Assembly: GCF_009730915.1 (NCBI RefSeq)
Contig: NC_052480.1
Coordinates: 20,534,419 to 20,598,418, forward strand
Direction: 5' to 3'
Length of the DNA stretch: 64,000 bases
From: Dioscorea cayenensis subsp. rotundata
Taxonomy: Eukaryota; Streptophyta; Magnoliopsida; Dioscoreales; Dioscoreaceae
Under the pieces are notes generated by a model. The model saw only the letters and a program-made list of their open reading frames with translations. It did no database searches and was not told where the DNA came from. Both the position numbers and the translations under genes were made by a program. This document shows, piece by piece, positions 47,784-60,178 of the stretch (positions within the stretch are counted from its first letter, which is position 1; each line of letters begins with the position of its first letter).

Positions 47784-49937
47784 ATATAATAGAGATAATG
47801 CTAACCTATTAATTTGAACAAGTTGGGTATTTTAAGCTGCAAACTCCTCTGTTTCATATCACAGAAATTTTCAATAATTGAATCATCATGAAAAATATAT
47901 TCTTTATCTATGTTTTTCAATATTTTTTTTTCTAAAGACTTTTAGTTATTAGTTATAATTTTTTAAAAATTTTATTAGCTGATTAATTGCTTGTAGCTTC
48001 TTAAGGGAGCTTTTTAGAACTTTTAAACTAGGTTTTTTTTTTAAATAAAGGAGTTGAATATTTTTTTTTTTCCTTATAGGGGAGGCTGAATTTTAATTTT
48101 TTTTCAGCGGCTAAATATTTTTTTTTTATTATTTTCTAAAAAGTATTAATTAATTTTCTTCAAACAGGAAAATTAATAAGGATTTGAATATTGTTTCCCT
48201 AGATCCAGCTTCGCCCAAGACATGTTAACTCTCCCAATCTATTTTATATTTATTATAACCAATGTTGACCCATTTATGATCCATTTGTGAGCTATTTAAA
48301 TAAAAATTTTGAAAATTATTTAGAAATTTGATTAAAGTGCTATATTGGGAAATATAGTATTATAAAAATATATCTGATTATTAGTTAAAAAATAAAAATA
48401 TATATTTGGAATCATCTGTTATATAATTTTTAAATTTTTTTTGTAAATTATGTAATTTACAGTTGTGTTTTTCAATTGTGATTTTAATATAACTATGTGG
48501 GTTGCCTTCAGCTTTCAAGTATCTTTTTAGATTTTGAGTAATAATTATTTACAAAATAAATACATATTTTAGAAAAAATATTTGTTTATACTATATATAG
48601 TTAATATAATTGTATACTTATATGAGACAATAAAATTTCAAGACATTTTAATAAACTATGAATATGTCTATTTATAAAAAAAATAATTTAATTATTAAAT
48701 ACAGTAGCCTATGTGATATTTGATTTTTTTTATTTAATCGGTTTTATTTTATTTTATTTTATTTTATTTTACTTTATTTTATTTTGTTGATGCTTGAGTT
48801 TATAATGTTGTAACCTCAAAATTATGAGTGGATTTATGTTAATCAATTTTGAAAAAAATGAATTCTTGTTCTCAAAATATATGTTTTATTTTGAGTTAAA
48901 TTTTAAATGTTTTTTACGTCTTCTTTTTAAGATGTTAATGGGAACCCATACATAATATTTAGATATTCATAAATTGATATATTTATCTCTTGAACTTTAA
49001 CACAATTGACTTTTAGTACAATTTCTTATTATTTTTAAATTCTACATAAATAATTTAATATGCGATTTTATCATGGCCACACATAAATAAAATTTTATTT
49101 GAACATAATCAAAGTCGGTTTTGCAAACAATCTTTTAATTTTTGTAAAACTCTTTTTTTTTATTGTTTATTTTTAAATAATGAATTTTGTTATGTTAACT
49201 ATCTTTTGAATTTTTATTTTTAAAACTACTATTTTGTTTTAAAAGTCAAAATATTTTATATTTTAAAAATATCAAAATGAATATACATTTTCAAATTATA
49301 AACAACATTAATATCGTAAATTATAAGAATAATTAGTTTTCTCCAATGTCTCAAATATTTTATCATTAATTAATTTAATAAACAGCATTGCCCATTATTT
49401 ATGGTTGTAATTGTTGTTTCCCAAATAGTTATAAATCATATAGGGTGTATTTCATCATATAAGTGTGCAATATCAACTTTAATATCACGAAACAAGTGTG
49501 TCATACTAACAAGTTTTTAAATTTTAATAATAAATATAAAATTAATGTAAAAAACTCAATTAAAAACGCAATTAGTTTGCAATGATAACATATTTCAAAG
49601 TTCATATTGCTTTTGTTTTGATTAAAAAGCCACTGAAATTCAATTCAACATCTAATTAATTAAATAATAATAATTTACCACTAAAATTATTATAGTTATT
49701 TTGATACATTCAAATTAGAAATACATATTAAATGACAAATAAAACTTTTAGCTTAAAAAAAATTGTCCAATTATTGTGTATGCTTTGCACCATTCTATCT
49801 TATAGGATCTAAATAAAAATCTGAAATTGAATAGTTTTTAAAGCACCATCAATTACTTTTTTTTTTACATTTTCAAATTTTAAAATTTTTACTTTTTTGG
49901 GAAAACTTTCTTGCAAAGTTTTAATACAAAATCACTC

Positions 49938-49985
<48 letters not shown>

Positions 49986-50030
49986 CAATGAATATACTTG
50001 AGAATTTAATAGAGCATGTAAACTTACCTT
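47021..50030. other. AT-rich non-coding region with microsatellites
   Basis: I see no gene. Simple repeats are (TA)n at 47,259-47,300, (AAAT)n at 47,738-47,786, (TTTTA)n at about 48,745-48,785 and (TC)n at 49,942-49,980. Near 48,200 CCAGCTTCGCCC may be an old transposon edge. Confidence 0.5.
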
Positions 50031-50186
50031 AAAAAAAAAAAATTTATCCAAATAATCACCCAACTTTTTGGGTATTTCTATTTGAGTCACCGAACTTTTA
50101 AAAATTTCAATAAGGTACCGAAACTTTAAAATCACTCCTATTTGAGTCATTGAAGCTCACGCTGGCATCCATATTCGGATGAAGCA
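50030..50186. repeat. MULE-type terminal repeat, cut by the assembly gap
   Basis: After an A run the sequence alternates short units such as ATTTGAGTCACCGAACTTT and AATCACCCAACTTTT. This style is common in terminal repeats of plant Mutator-derived MITEs. The other end would lie in or beyond the gap, so the assignment is tentative. Confidence 0.35.
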
Positions 50187-51186
50187 NNNNNNNNNNNNNN
50201 NNNNNNNNNNNNNNNNNNNNNNNNNNNNNNNNNNNNNNNNNNNNNNNNNNNNNNNNNNNNNNNNNNNNNNNNNNNNNNNNNNNNNNNNNNNNNNNNNNNN
50301 NNNNNNNNNNNNNNNNNNNNNNNNNNNNNNNNNNNNNNNNNNNNNNNNNNNNNNNNNNNNNNNNNNNNNNNNNNNNNNNNNNNNNNNNNNNNNNNNNNNN
50401 NNNNNNNNNNNNNNNNNNNNNNNNNNNNNNNNNNNNNNNNNNNNNNNNNNNNNNNNNNNNNNNNNNNNNNNNNNNNNNNNNNNNNNNNNNNNNNNNNNNN
50501 NNNNNNNNNNNNNNNNNNNNNNNNNNNNNNNNNNNNNNNNNNNNNNNNNNNNNNNNNNNNNNNNNNNNNNNNNNNNNNNNNNNNNNNNNNNNNNNNNNNN
50601 NNNNNNNNNNNNNNNNNNNNNNNNNNNNNNNNNNNNNNNNNNNNNNNNNNNNNNNNNNNNNNNNNNNNNNNNNNNNNNNNNNNNNNNNNNNNNNNNNNNN
50701 NNNNNNNNNNNNNNNNNNNNNNNNNNNNNNNNNNNNNNNNNNNNNNNNNNNNNNNNNNNNNNNNNNNNNNNNNNNNNNNNNNNNNNNNNNNNNNNNNNNN
50801 NNNNNNNNNNNNNNNNNNNNNNNNNNNNNNNNNNNNNNNNNNNNNNNNNNNNNNNNNNNNNNNNNNNNNNNNNNNNNNNNNNNNNNNNNNNNNNNNNNNN
50901 NNNNNNNNNNNNNNNNNNNNNNNNNNNNNNNNNNNNNNNNNNNNNNNNNNNNNNNNNNNNNNNNNNNNNNNNNNNNNNNNNNNNNNNNNNNNNNNNNNNN
51001 NNNNNNNNNNNNNNNNNNNNNNNNNNNNNNNNNNNNNNNNNNNNNNNNNNNNNNNNNNNNNNNNNNNNNNNNNNNNNNNNNNNNNNNNNNNNNNNNNNNN
51101 NNNNNNNNNNNNNNNNNNNNNNNNNNNNNNNNNNNNNNNNNNNNNNNNNNNNNNNNNNNNNNNNNNNNNNNNNNNNNNNNNNNNNN
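50187..51186. other. Assembly gap of exactly 1,000 N
   Basis: A run of 1,000 N is a conventional filler length, so the true distance is probably unknown. Two long ORFs computed across it consist only of unknown residues. Confidence 0.99.
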
Positions 51187-51204
51187 TATAAGTAACTCAT
51201 TAAG

Positions 51205-51351
51205 TATTTTAAACGAGGGATTTTAATTTTTCCTACTTACGCCCTTGTAAAATTTAAATTTATTAATATATATATATATAATAAATTTAAATTTTATATA
51301 GTTTAAAAATAAAAAGAAAAATTCCAAAATCCCTCATTTAAAACCCTTTTA

Positions 51352-51420
<69 letters not shown>

Positions 51421-51495
51421 TATACATATATCTTAAAAAGGTTTAAATGAGGGGGTTTGGATTTTTTCTTTTTACTTCCTAGACAATTTAAAATT
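51205..51495. repeat. Nested fold-back repeats around TA tracts
   Basis: Three arms alternate in orientation. The first (about 51,210-51,262) carries GAGGGATTTTAATTTTTCC. The second (about 51,281-51,353) carries the inverse with AATCCCTCATTTAAAACC. The third (about 51,417-51,480) is inverse to the second and carries GGTTTAAATGAGGGGG. A short TA tract separates arms one and two, and a 60-bp TA tract (51,353-51,416) separates two and three. Each neighbouring pair can form a hairpin. Confidence 0.75.
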
Positions 51496-51549
51496 TAAAA
51501 TTATTATATATCTAATTATATATCTATATATAATTATATATATAAATGA

Positions 51550-51742
51550 ATATATTAAAAACAGGATCGGATTCGGAAATCCGGTTTTTAATTTTTCCCT
51601 AACCGTATCCGATCCGGTCTTCACCTTAAAAATTTAGACCGGGTACCCGACACTCTTTTTCAGATTGGATACCCAAAAAATTCGGATAAAAAAACCGGAT
51701 ATCGGATCGCATCATCGGATCCGGATTTTTTTGCTCACCCCT
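51550..51742. mobile_element. hAT-type transposon terminus
   Basis: The block is rich in CCGGAT, ATCCGG and GGATCGGATTCGG words. It ends TTTTTTTGCTCACCCCTAA at 51,742; the inverse, TTAGGGGTGAGCA, is a typical hAT terminus. The remainder of the element must extend leftward towards the assembly gap. It carries no coding sequence. Confidence 0.5.
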
Positions 51743-52295
51743 AATAATTACTAATATGTAAATAAAGTTTGAAATTAAATATTCAAAAACAATTGCATAC
51801 AATCGAAAGTGAAATACAAACTTGTCATGATCTAGACCTACAAATAAAATCTATGAAGAAATTGTGTGAATATAAGGGGCAAAGAGAAAGATGACATATA
51901 ACATGATAGTGGGGTGCATGTGGTTTAGTGTTGAAGGAGAATATGGGTTGATAAATTTGATTTTATAAAGATGCCAATTTGATAAATTGATATAAAACAA
52001 TATATATGAAAGAAAAATTAAAAAAAAACAACTAAAAGACCATAATTACTAAGAATGTGTAAATAAAATTTGAAATTAAATATTAAAAAATAATTGCATA
52101 CAATCGAAAGTGAAAAATAAACATGTCATGATCTAGACCTACAAGAAAAAAAATCTATAAAGAAATTGTGTGAATATAGGGGCAAAAGAAGAGATGACAA
52201 ATAACATGGGGGTGCGTGTGGTTTAGTGTTGAGGGAGAATATAGGTTGATTAATTTGATTTTGTATAGGCACCAATTTGATAAAGTTGACAAGAA
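51743..52295. repeat. Tandem duplication, two units of about 245 bp, period about 300 bp
   Basis: Units at about 51,748-51,990 and 52,044-52,290 share long stretches, including TTGCATACAATCGAAAGTG, CATGTCATGATCTAGACC and GTGTGGTTTAGTGTTGA. They differ by scattered substitutions and small indels. Neither unit has an ORF. The origin is unknown. Confidence 0.8.
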
Positions 52296-54311
52296 ATAAA
52301 AAAAAAAAACCTTAGAAATTCTATAGAAGCATAGGCATGTGATTGCAATTTTTGGAGTATTTTATGTTTTAGTATGATTAGGAACCATATGGCTAAAATC
52401 CCTGATCTCAATATGCATAAATAAAATTAATTTAAAATACATACCTGATCAGATCTTCACGAATACTAGTAGAGCTTTGATCTTAATAGTAGAGGAAGAT
52501 GACACACAAAAAACAAAATTAGGGCGTAATAAAAAAAACAAGAATAAATATTAGAAGTATCTTAAAATTAAGGAGGGAATTGAAATTTTTTATTTCCCTC
52601 CCGAATAACAGAAGGAGGGAATTTAAAGTATTTTACTTTAATCCAAAATAAAATTATTTAATTATTTTTTATCCAAAAAATATATGGTGGGATTAAAATT
52701 ATTTTATTTCCTTTGAAAAGAATTAAAGCAAAAATTAACCAATATTTATTTATCTTACAATTTTAATATTTTGTTTTGGTTTTTTTTAAAATCAATTTTA
52801 CATATAAATTTAACAATGTGACTTATAATGTGAAAGATTAATTTTGAGTCCACCTTTTAATATAAATATATTTTTTTCATATTGGCCAGAAATTAAAATA
52901 TCCCATCTAGTTCATGTTTTATTGGGGGTTTTTGAATATTTACATTTAAATTTTGATTTAATAGATATTTATGCTTTTGAAATTTACGGGTGTCCTAATG
53001 TTATAAATTTTATAATTAAAATTTTTCAAAGTAAATATTATTGATGCATCTATGATTATGTTTTTTCTTTAACAAATATCTATGATCATAATTTTACAAG
53101 GATGTTTTACCCTAACTAAATTGGATACAAAACTTGATAATATTATTTAGACATCTTGACCGAATTGAAAACATAATATAATATAATATAATTACATAAA
53201 TATAATTATATTCTGCATATAATAAATAATGTTAAAAAAAACCTTGAATCAATTTTTATTTGGATCCGTTCATTCGGTTCAATTAAAACGACAATCCTAA
53301 TTGGGTTATTGTTTTACAAAATCAGTCTAAAAATTTTTATGATTTACCAATAAAAGGTTTGAAAAATGTTAATGCAATGCATATTGATGAGGAAGTTTTT
53401 AACAAAATGTATCACAAGACTATCGTGAATTTTTAAGCACAGTTGAAGAGGATGATGGCTTAATAAATTTGGGGAGAAATAGTGTGAATGTTTTTCAGCT
53501 TTTGCCTTTGATATTAATCTTATTGATGAAACTTTAGTAGAAGTAGATACAAAATCCGATCCTGATACTGATGATGAAGATTTATTGCTATGAGCAAATT
53601 ATACTATGCTTGCAGACTAAAGATAATATTACTTTCAGTTTTTTTAAAATTTTTTAAATAAAATATTTATCTTGTTTTTCATTTATTATTTTAATTTTTT
53701 TTTTGTAGATAAAAATGAAGAAAGACTCAGGTTATCTTTTTTATGTAGCTACCAGAGAGATCCAAATAGAAATAATTTTTATTTAGCTAGTTACTTTTGA
53801 TTTTTTTTTTAAGTGTTGAATGGTGAACTAATTATGACCATATTGTATTTGATGAGAATGTTATTTGAAGGGATTTTAGGAAATGAGTGTTTGGCTTTCT
53901 CTTTCACAATAAAGAGTCTAATGTCGATTGTTTTTTCTCCGAAAGCTTGTAAAAATATATTTTCAACCTTTTAGGGTGATGGCAAGCATGAATATGAGCA
54001 TGGAAAGAATCTCTCCTATTATTAGTGTTTTTCATATTAATTCCCGTTGCATAATATAATTTGAAGAGAATTTTGACTTTCACTGTCATTTTTTTTAGAT
54101 TTTAATTTATTTTGAATAAATTTTCATGCAATCTACTCATTACATAAAGCATTTTAGATTTATTATTACCATATTTTTGCTATATAAAAGGAGTTGAATT
54201 ATTATTTTTTAAAAAAATAGATGGATATAATATAATAATTGATTTTCTATAACAATTTAAATTGTAACTTGTATTCTTGCTTTTACCAAAGTCTCACTTT
54301 TCTTGTGGCTC

Positions 54312-54314
<3 letters not shown>
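52296..54314. other. AT-rich non-coding region
   Basis: No gene is recognised. A weakly protein-like patch at 53,330-53,600 has an acidic stretch (D-T-K-S-D-P-D-T-D-D-E-D) but is broken by a stop and has no recognisable domain. It could be debris of a transposase. Confidence 0.35.
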
Positions 54315-54357
<43 letters not shown>

Positions 54358-54359
54358 CT

Positions 54360-55405
54360 ATGGGATATATATTATCAAGTATAGCTACAAAAAGCTATAC
54401 TCATAACATATTAAATTTTAAAATTATAATTTGCCATATTTATAGTATTTTTGTAGCTGTATATTAATAAATAGCCACTATTATCTTAATGTGGCTAGTA
54501 TTTAAATTTTAAAATCATTATTGCTACAAGCAATAAATATTTGTAGCTAGATAAGCTATTTTGCTATAATATATTATTGTGGCTAAAAATAGGGGATAAA
54601 AACTTAGTCATTGCCACAAAATTAAGATATCGAAACAAAAATGATCTATTACTATGAATTAATGATCACCGTAACTGAAAAATCTAATCAAATTATATAT
54701 AGCTACAAATGACTTTGTCTATAGTTATTGTAATGTTCTAGCTATGAAAATATCTTTTGCGTCTATGAAATTGTAACTATAGATAAAGATTATTGTTTAT
54801 ATAAAACATCTTTTATATAGTTCTATACATGATTATTATACATATATATAGATTCTAATTTATTTGTATATTTTTAAGTAATGTTAAAGTTAAAATGAAT
54901 TTTTCAAAGACGAACCATAATTCTATTTCAAAATATTATCGTAAAAAGTACTTGGAATAGAATTAAATTTAATAATTTAATATATTTTCTAAATGTTATA
55001 CAATGATAATATATATTTTCCTGGACTAACTATTGTTATTAATATATATATTTAAATATGTAAATAGGATAAGTTTAAATTGTTTTAAATATTTTTTTAT
55101 ATAATATATTTTTTATATATTTTAAATTTAAAAACGGAATTATGTTCCGTTTCTAATTTAAAAACCGAATAGAAAAAGAACACAATCCGGTCTCTAAATT
55201 AGCAATTGATTAGAAATTTCTTCCATTTCTAAATTGAAAATGGATTGGAAACCGACTTATATTCATTTTCTAAGTTAGAACCGGAAATTTATTCCGTTTC
55301 TAATTTAGAAACAGAATGTAATTTTACTTCTAACTTGAATCTAATTAGAAACGGAATCAATCCGTTTCTAAATTTATGTTTCTAATCATATATATTTTTG
55401 TAGTG
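54360..55405. mobile_element. CACTA (En/Spm) transposon terminal region
   Basis: The right border reads TTTTTGTAGTG (ending about 55,405), the inverse of the CACTACAAAAA terminus that defines the superfamily. It is preceded by a subterminal array at 55,125-55,385 in which TTAGAAACGGAAT-like words occur in both orientations about ten times; such arrays bind the transposase. Further left (54,380-54,740) a second set of words (TAGCTACAAA, TGTGGCTA) may belong to another CACTA family or to the far end of this one. No transposase is visible and the left terminus was not found. Confidence 0.65.
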
Positions 55406-57489
55406 ATATGGTGGCTAACGTTTTCAAAATTATTTTTTTAAGTGAATGAAAAAGAAAAAAAACCCACCAAACATGCAAATATATATATATACACACACAC
55501 ACACAAAGAGGTGAGAAGTTAATTGGCGAGTTGATATGAAACGAAACCTTCTAGTTTTTTGTTTTTAATTAGAAATAGAATAAATCTGTTTTTAACTTTT
55601 TTTTTTCTAATTCAACAAAATCTTATGGTGTTAGTAGACGAACAACTCACTTGTTGTTTATTTACTTGTAATACACCAGCGCTAGTTCAACCAAATCGAA
55701 GGGTTAGACTTATGATTTTTTAAAATCATAAATAATATTCACCAAGTGAGAGTTTTGAGAGCCAATTAAGTTTGATACTCTTTTTATAATGTTATTGATT
55801 ATTTGCAAAATTCATCTTGTTATCCTTCTATGATTTTTCACCTTTTTGTAATTTTTGACATAAATTTGTGTGTTATTCCATGCATTTTTTTCTTGGCATT
55901 TTATTATATATTTTCGATCTATTGGAGTGTGATTGCACCTTTATTTATCAATAAAAATAAAGTTTTATTCCATCTAGGGTTTGGAATATTCCTAAAAGAT
56001 ATTATAGAAAACATGTACGAAATCTTCCAAAATTGTCATATTCTGTTGTGATTTATGAATTGGAATGCACCCCTCAAGCTCGCCTTCTACAGCTGTTTGT
56101 GAGCATGAAAATGTCAATTTTATAAAAGGAAAGTGTGTCCATCAATTAATGCTCTGAATTGGCAAATATGACAAGAATATCTACTTTGATTTTGTATAAC
56201 TAAGTCTAAATATTTTATCAGTAAAAGAAATTTATAAACTATATGATTTTAGATTTTATTAAAAAATATAAACTAAAAATATGTTTTGCTTTAACCAAAT
56301 TTAGAGCTCTGAAATATTGTGACTTGTGAGAGTGATTTGATCCCTCCATTGCTAACTCCACAGAGAGATTATCATCACTCTAATGTGAAAGATGGATTGA
56401 ATGATTGTCAATTATTTTATTATTCTTCGATATAATATATCATTCAATTGAAGTAGAGGTTTATGAAAACAACAATAATATTATTTGTATCAATTAAATT
56501 TATTAAATATGCTAATTTTTTTCCTTTAAATCAACAGTATAATCCTCTCTAATAACTTGAAAAACTCTGATGTTGTGTGAAGAATTAAAACGTCTATCAA
56601 CAATAAATAATATTTTTGAATATTATTAATAAGAATAGCAATATGTATATCTTTGCTCATATTATAAAGTAAATATTTTTAAAATACAGATATTAAAAAA
56701 TGGATGTAAAAGATACATGAAATATAAACAAGCTTTAATATTGCACAATAAAAATAGTCTATTTAGATTGACTATTTTTTTAGTTTACACATTTGTGTAT
56801 TGCCTTGTCTTCTCGTAATATTCACAATATATACTGAAATAAACTATAAATACTAGATATGACCTCAGTTCCCATAATAGCTTGGGTCAAGATCAATTAA
56901 TAAGATAACAAGGGATATGCCTTATTATAAAAAAAAAGAAATAGTTCATATCACCATCCAAAGTTCCCAAATGACCACTCAAAAGCATAATGGAGGTAAG
57001 GATACATAGATAGCCTGGAAACTTTCATAGAAGCTTCAATCCTCAAAAAAGTGTTGTGAGTTATTGTATTTATAAGAGTAATTTATAAACGGTGAAAATC
57101 TTTCTTTTACCTGCCTCCTTCTTAATGAGAAGAAACTGAAGGCTTTTATCTTTTTAGTTGCGTTGTTGCTCAATTAAGTCTTGAATGAGCCCTGCTAAAG
57201 TTGATGCAAAATAAACTAATTTTAATCTCACGTTTCTGAGCTGCATATCCTCATTTAGCCATTGGATCAAATTAGACTTTCAGATAACCATCTTGTCATA
57301 AGGTGTTCCATAAATATGTGCAGTTTTAAAAATGTTGATGAATTAAGAGTATGCTATAGATAGACAGATAGATGAAATTCTACTATATACTTGCAACATT
57401 GCATTACTTAAAATAATAACCAGTTTCAATTGTCCAAAATTTCATAGGCAACTAATACAATATTAAGATCAACTAGAAGAACATGTTGT
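55406..57489. other. AT-rich intergenic DNA, probable 3' flank of the MOCOS-like gene
   Basis: No gene is recognised. A short (CA)n run follows (TA)n at 55,478-55,505. The 82-codon ORF at 55,803-56,051 is hydrophobic, biased by AT content and not similar to any family I know. Confidence 0.4.
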
Positions 57490-58754
57490 TCAAGGTGAAG
57501 GAGCAGTATCAAAAGATTTCCTCCTAACCAAGAGACAAGTAATCTTTGAAGGTTGAGCATGAGTATTATTAAGAGTAGAGAGAACAAAATCCGGTCGATG
57601 AAGTGCGAGACTCAACCGATCTTCACCAACAACAAAACTGGTTGCGTCGAGCAGAACATGCCATGAATTTCGGTGAGCCTCAGAAACCCAATGCATTGAG
57701 TATCTTGTGCCTCTAATCTCTGCAGGATAAGAGAACAACCCTTTAGGACTATGTTTGCATTTCCTCCTGAAGTACTGACTTAGCTGTGATCCTTTGATCC
57801 TTAAATCCAACCATGTCTCTGGTGAACATATCACCTTTGAATCTTTATATGTCGCAAACTCTCGAATATAATCCGAGTCATCTTCAATTATAGTCATGTA
57901 GTAGTTATATTTGAAAAAAGGATAACTTTCTCCAACAAGCATCATGGCATCTTTGTAACTTGGAGTGAAGAGAACAAGGTACTGATCTTCAGTTAGACCG
58001 CAATGCCTTAGTACTCTGTTTCGAGCTTGAATTTCTGGTATTGAAATGAAACTACCCGGGAATGATGATTTTTTCATTAGTATGTCTAGCAATCTTGATG
58101 GTTCTAGTTGAGTTTTGTCGAGCTCAGGGTGTGTGCTTCCAAATGATGGCGAAGCAGATGGTTCGCGGAATGTTCCTCTAGGCGATTTCCGCCTATCATC
58201 ACCGTTGTTCACCGGAGACACCTCGCCATTGTTATAGCAGAGTGAATAGAGGTCGGTTTTATCGCCTTCTTGGATTAAACCATGGGAGTATTGTGGGTAC
58301 TTTGCATTCACATATTGTTCGACATATTGCATCTCCATCGGTGTTATCGGCCCTGACCATCTCAAGTCGAGCCCGTGTAGTGTTGATATCGCTTCTGCAA
58401 CTATCTCCGGCGGTATGAATTCTCGCGGACATACTTTCTGTTTATGTTCGAATATAATTTATCCGACAATGAGTGAGAATTACATAGAGAAATAAAACAA
58501 AAGAGAGCACAAAGCATTTACCTTCACAACCATACTGTTTGGCCTTGTACTCGAGAGTTTCAATTTAAGTATTGACTTCAAATCGAATTCTTCGACTTCT
58601 CCTACCAAAGGCTGATTGAAAAGCACAGGAAATTTTGTTATGTATTGATCCTAGAAATAAGAGTGTATGTGTGTGAGCATACCTCAGACTCTTGATGCAG
58701 AACAATCTCTTCTTCAACATTTCTGCCCATAATTATTTCTTCTTCAGCTCTCAT
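57490..58754 (-). CDS. MOCOS-like protein with class V aminotransferase (PLP) fold, three exons, 369 aa
   Basis: The exons are 58,683-58,754, 58,522-58,611 and 57,490-58,437. Both introns (71 and 84 bp) have GT-AG borders and phase 0. The ATG at 58,754 is the only in-frame start before exon 1 ends. The protein has an acidic leader, then a conserved block (V-C-P-R-E-F-I-P-P, L-R-W-S-G-P-I-T-P). The C-terminal half (about 150-360) resembles plant molybdenum-cofactor-sulfurase-like proteins: L-V-G-E-S-Y-P-F-F, G-L-F-S-Y-P-A-E, G-T-R-Y-S, W-H-V-L-L-D-A and C-L-L-V-R-R. The cofactor Asp is present (residue 318). The segment that normally holds the PLP lysine (S-F-Y-K-type) reads S-T-L-N, so ordinary PLP chemistry looks lost. 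It lacks a MOSC domain and is much shorter than true Mo-cofactor sulfurase. Function is unknown. Confidence 0.8.
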
Positions 58755-60178
58755 TAACCGAAAAATAGAATACCGAATGAGGAGATGTGTTTGTTGTAAG
58801 GTTGAGTGGCTGATAAAGATATTACAAGAAGGCGAAAATACGAAAACAGCTTGCTTGATTGAGACAACAGCAATCTACCTTGTCTTTGTGAACTATAAAT
58901 ACATAAAATAGGTGATAAACATCGGCTACAAACAAGGCAATCTAGCATTAATGTTTCAAAAGTTAACTATGAGCAGTAAGGAAACAACAGAGGAAGTTTC
59001 TTTCGCACCGAAACTGAAAATTAAATACATATAAACTTGACAACTTCAATGCTTTCTATTCAACATTTTAGACAAAGTTTGTACTCAACCAATCCAGTAC
59101 CATTAATTATTTGATTAAACAACATGATAATTAATCAATTAATTAGCAATGTAAGCAAGAGATTAAATTACAAGGATGGTGACCATTTGGGCAGCATCTG
59201 CAGTTATGAAAGGGATGGGACCCTGTCAAACACTTGATAATTTGGAATTGATTTGGAATCTAAATAGCAGACAATGATATCATATGAAAGAAGGAAAATT
59301 AATTATCTAAATGAGATGAAAAGTAAATCGAACGCAGTTTCGTGGTAGCTTCCAATCAATTAGTATTTGATTAGATGACTAAATAAAAAAAAGTTTTATA
59401 TCACCATCAATGTTTAATTCTTTTATCAGCAACTTGCAGAAATATGCCATCACATAAGATGCTGAAATCTGAAAGGTACATGCAAACAAGATGCATATGA
59501 CCTACAACTGATGTTAATTAATTCGATTGAGAAATTTTCTCATCCAATGGAATCGATCCATGAATGATGAAGATTGGTTCAACAATAAGTTTATTAATGT
59601 AGAGTAAGTATAGCGGCATTGAAAAATATTTACCATTGAAATAAACTGAAACATAATATGAGAGAATTTTTCTCTGCGTTTTTCTTCAATGTGTGTTTTT
59701 AGGATCGAAGAATATTACTGATGAAGTCAATGATCAAATCCAATCAGCATATGACAGTAATGTTTTGGCTAAGAAACTCTCAATAGTTGCGAAGTCGGCT
59801 ATTCAAAGTTGGTATCTAGTAAGCATCATAATTAAAAAACGAAACCAAATAATCAATAAGTAATAAACAATAATTCCAGAAAGAAGACTGATTAGGTGCC
59901 TAATTATCATATAAATAAATCGCTTTCAAGATTTTTTTAACATTGGATCTTGAATGGAAGATGCGGATTCCTTGAGTTTATACTTAAAAAAAAAAAGGAA
60001 ACTTGTTGCTGATTAATTCTTGTTGACAAGTTACCCAAATTGAATTCTTACAAAACACTCAAATGAACAACCAACTCGAGAAATTCAACAACAGAAAACA
60101 TCTGCCTTAATTCACAAGAAATATTCAAGCAATAATAATAGAAACAACAACAAACGAGAAGGTAAGAGTGGAGAAAAG
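58755..60178. other. Intergenic region between divergent genes
   Basis: About 1.4 kb separates the starts of the MOCOS-like and DUF579 genes and probably holds both promoters. A TATAAATA word at 59,910-59,917 could serve the DUF579 gene (262 bp upstream of its ATG). An exon-like stretch at about 59,702-59,820 stays open for about 40 codons after TTTTTAG (I-T-D-E-V-N-D-Q-I-Q). I cannot assign it to a family. Confidence 0.4.

Noticed and set aside
50157..51200. Two ORFs of about 340 residues on both strands
   Set aside because: They consist of unknown residues from the N gap.
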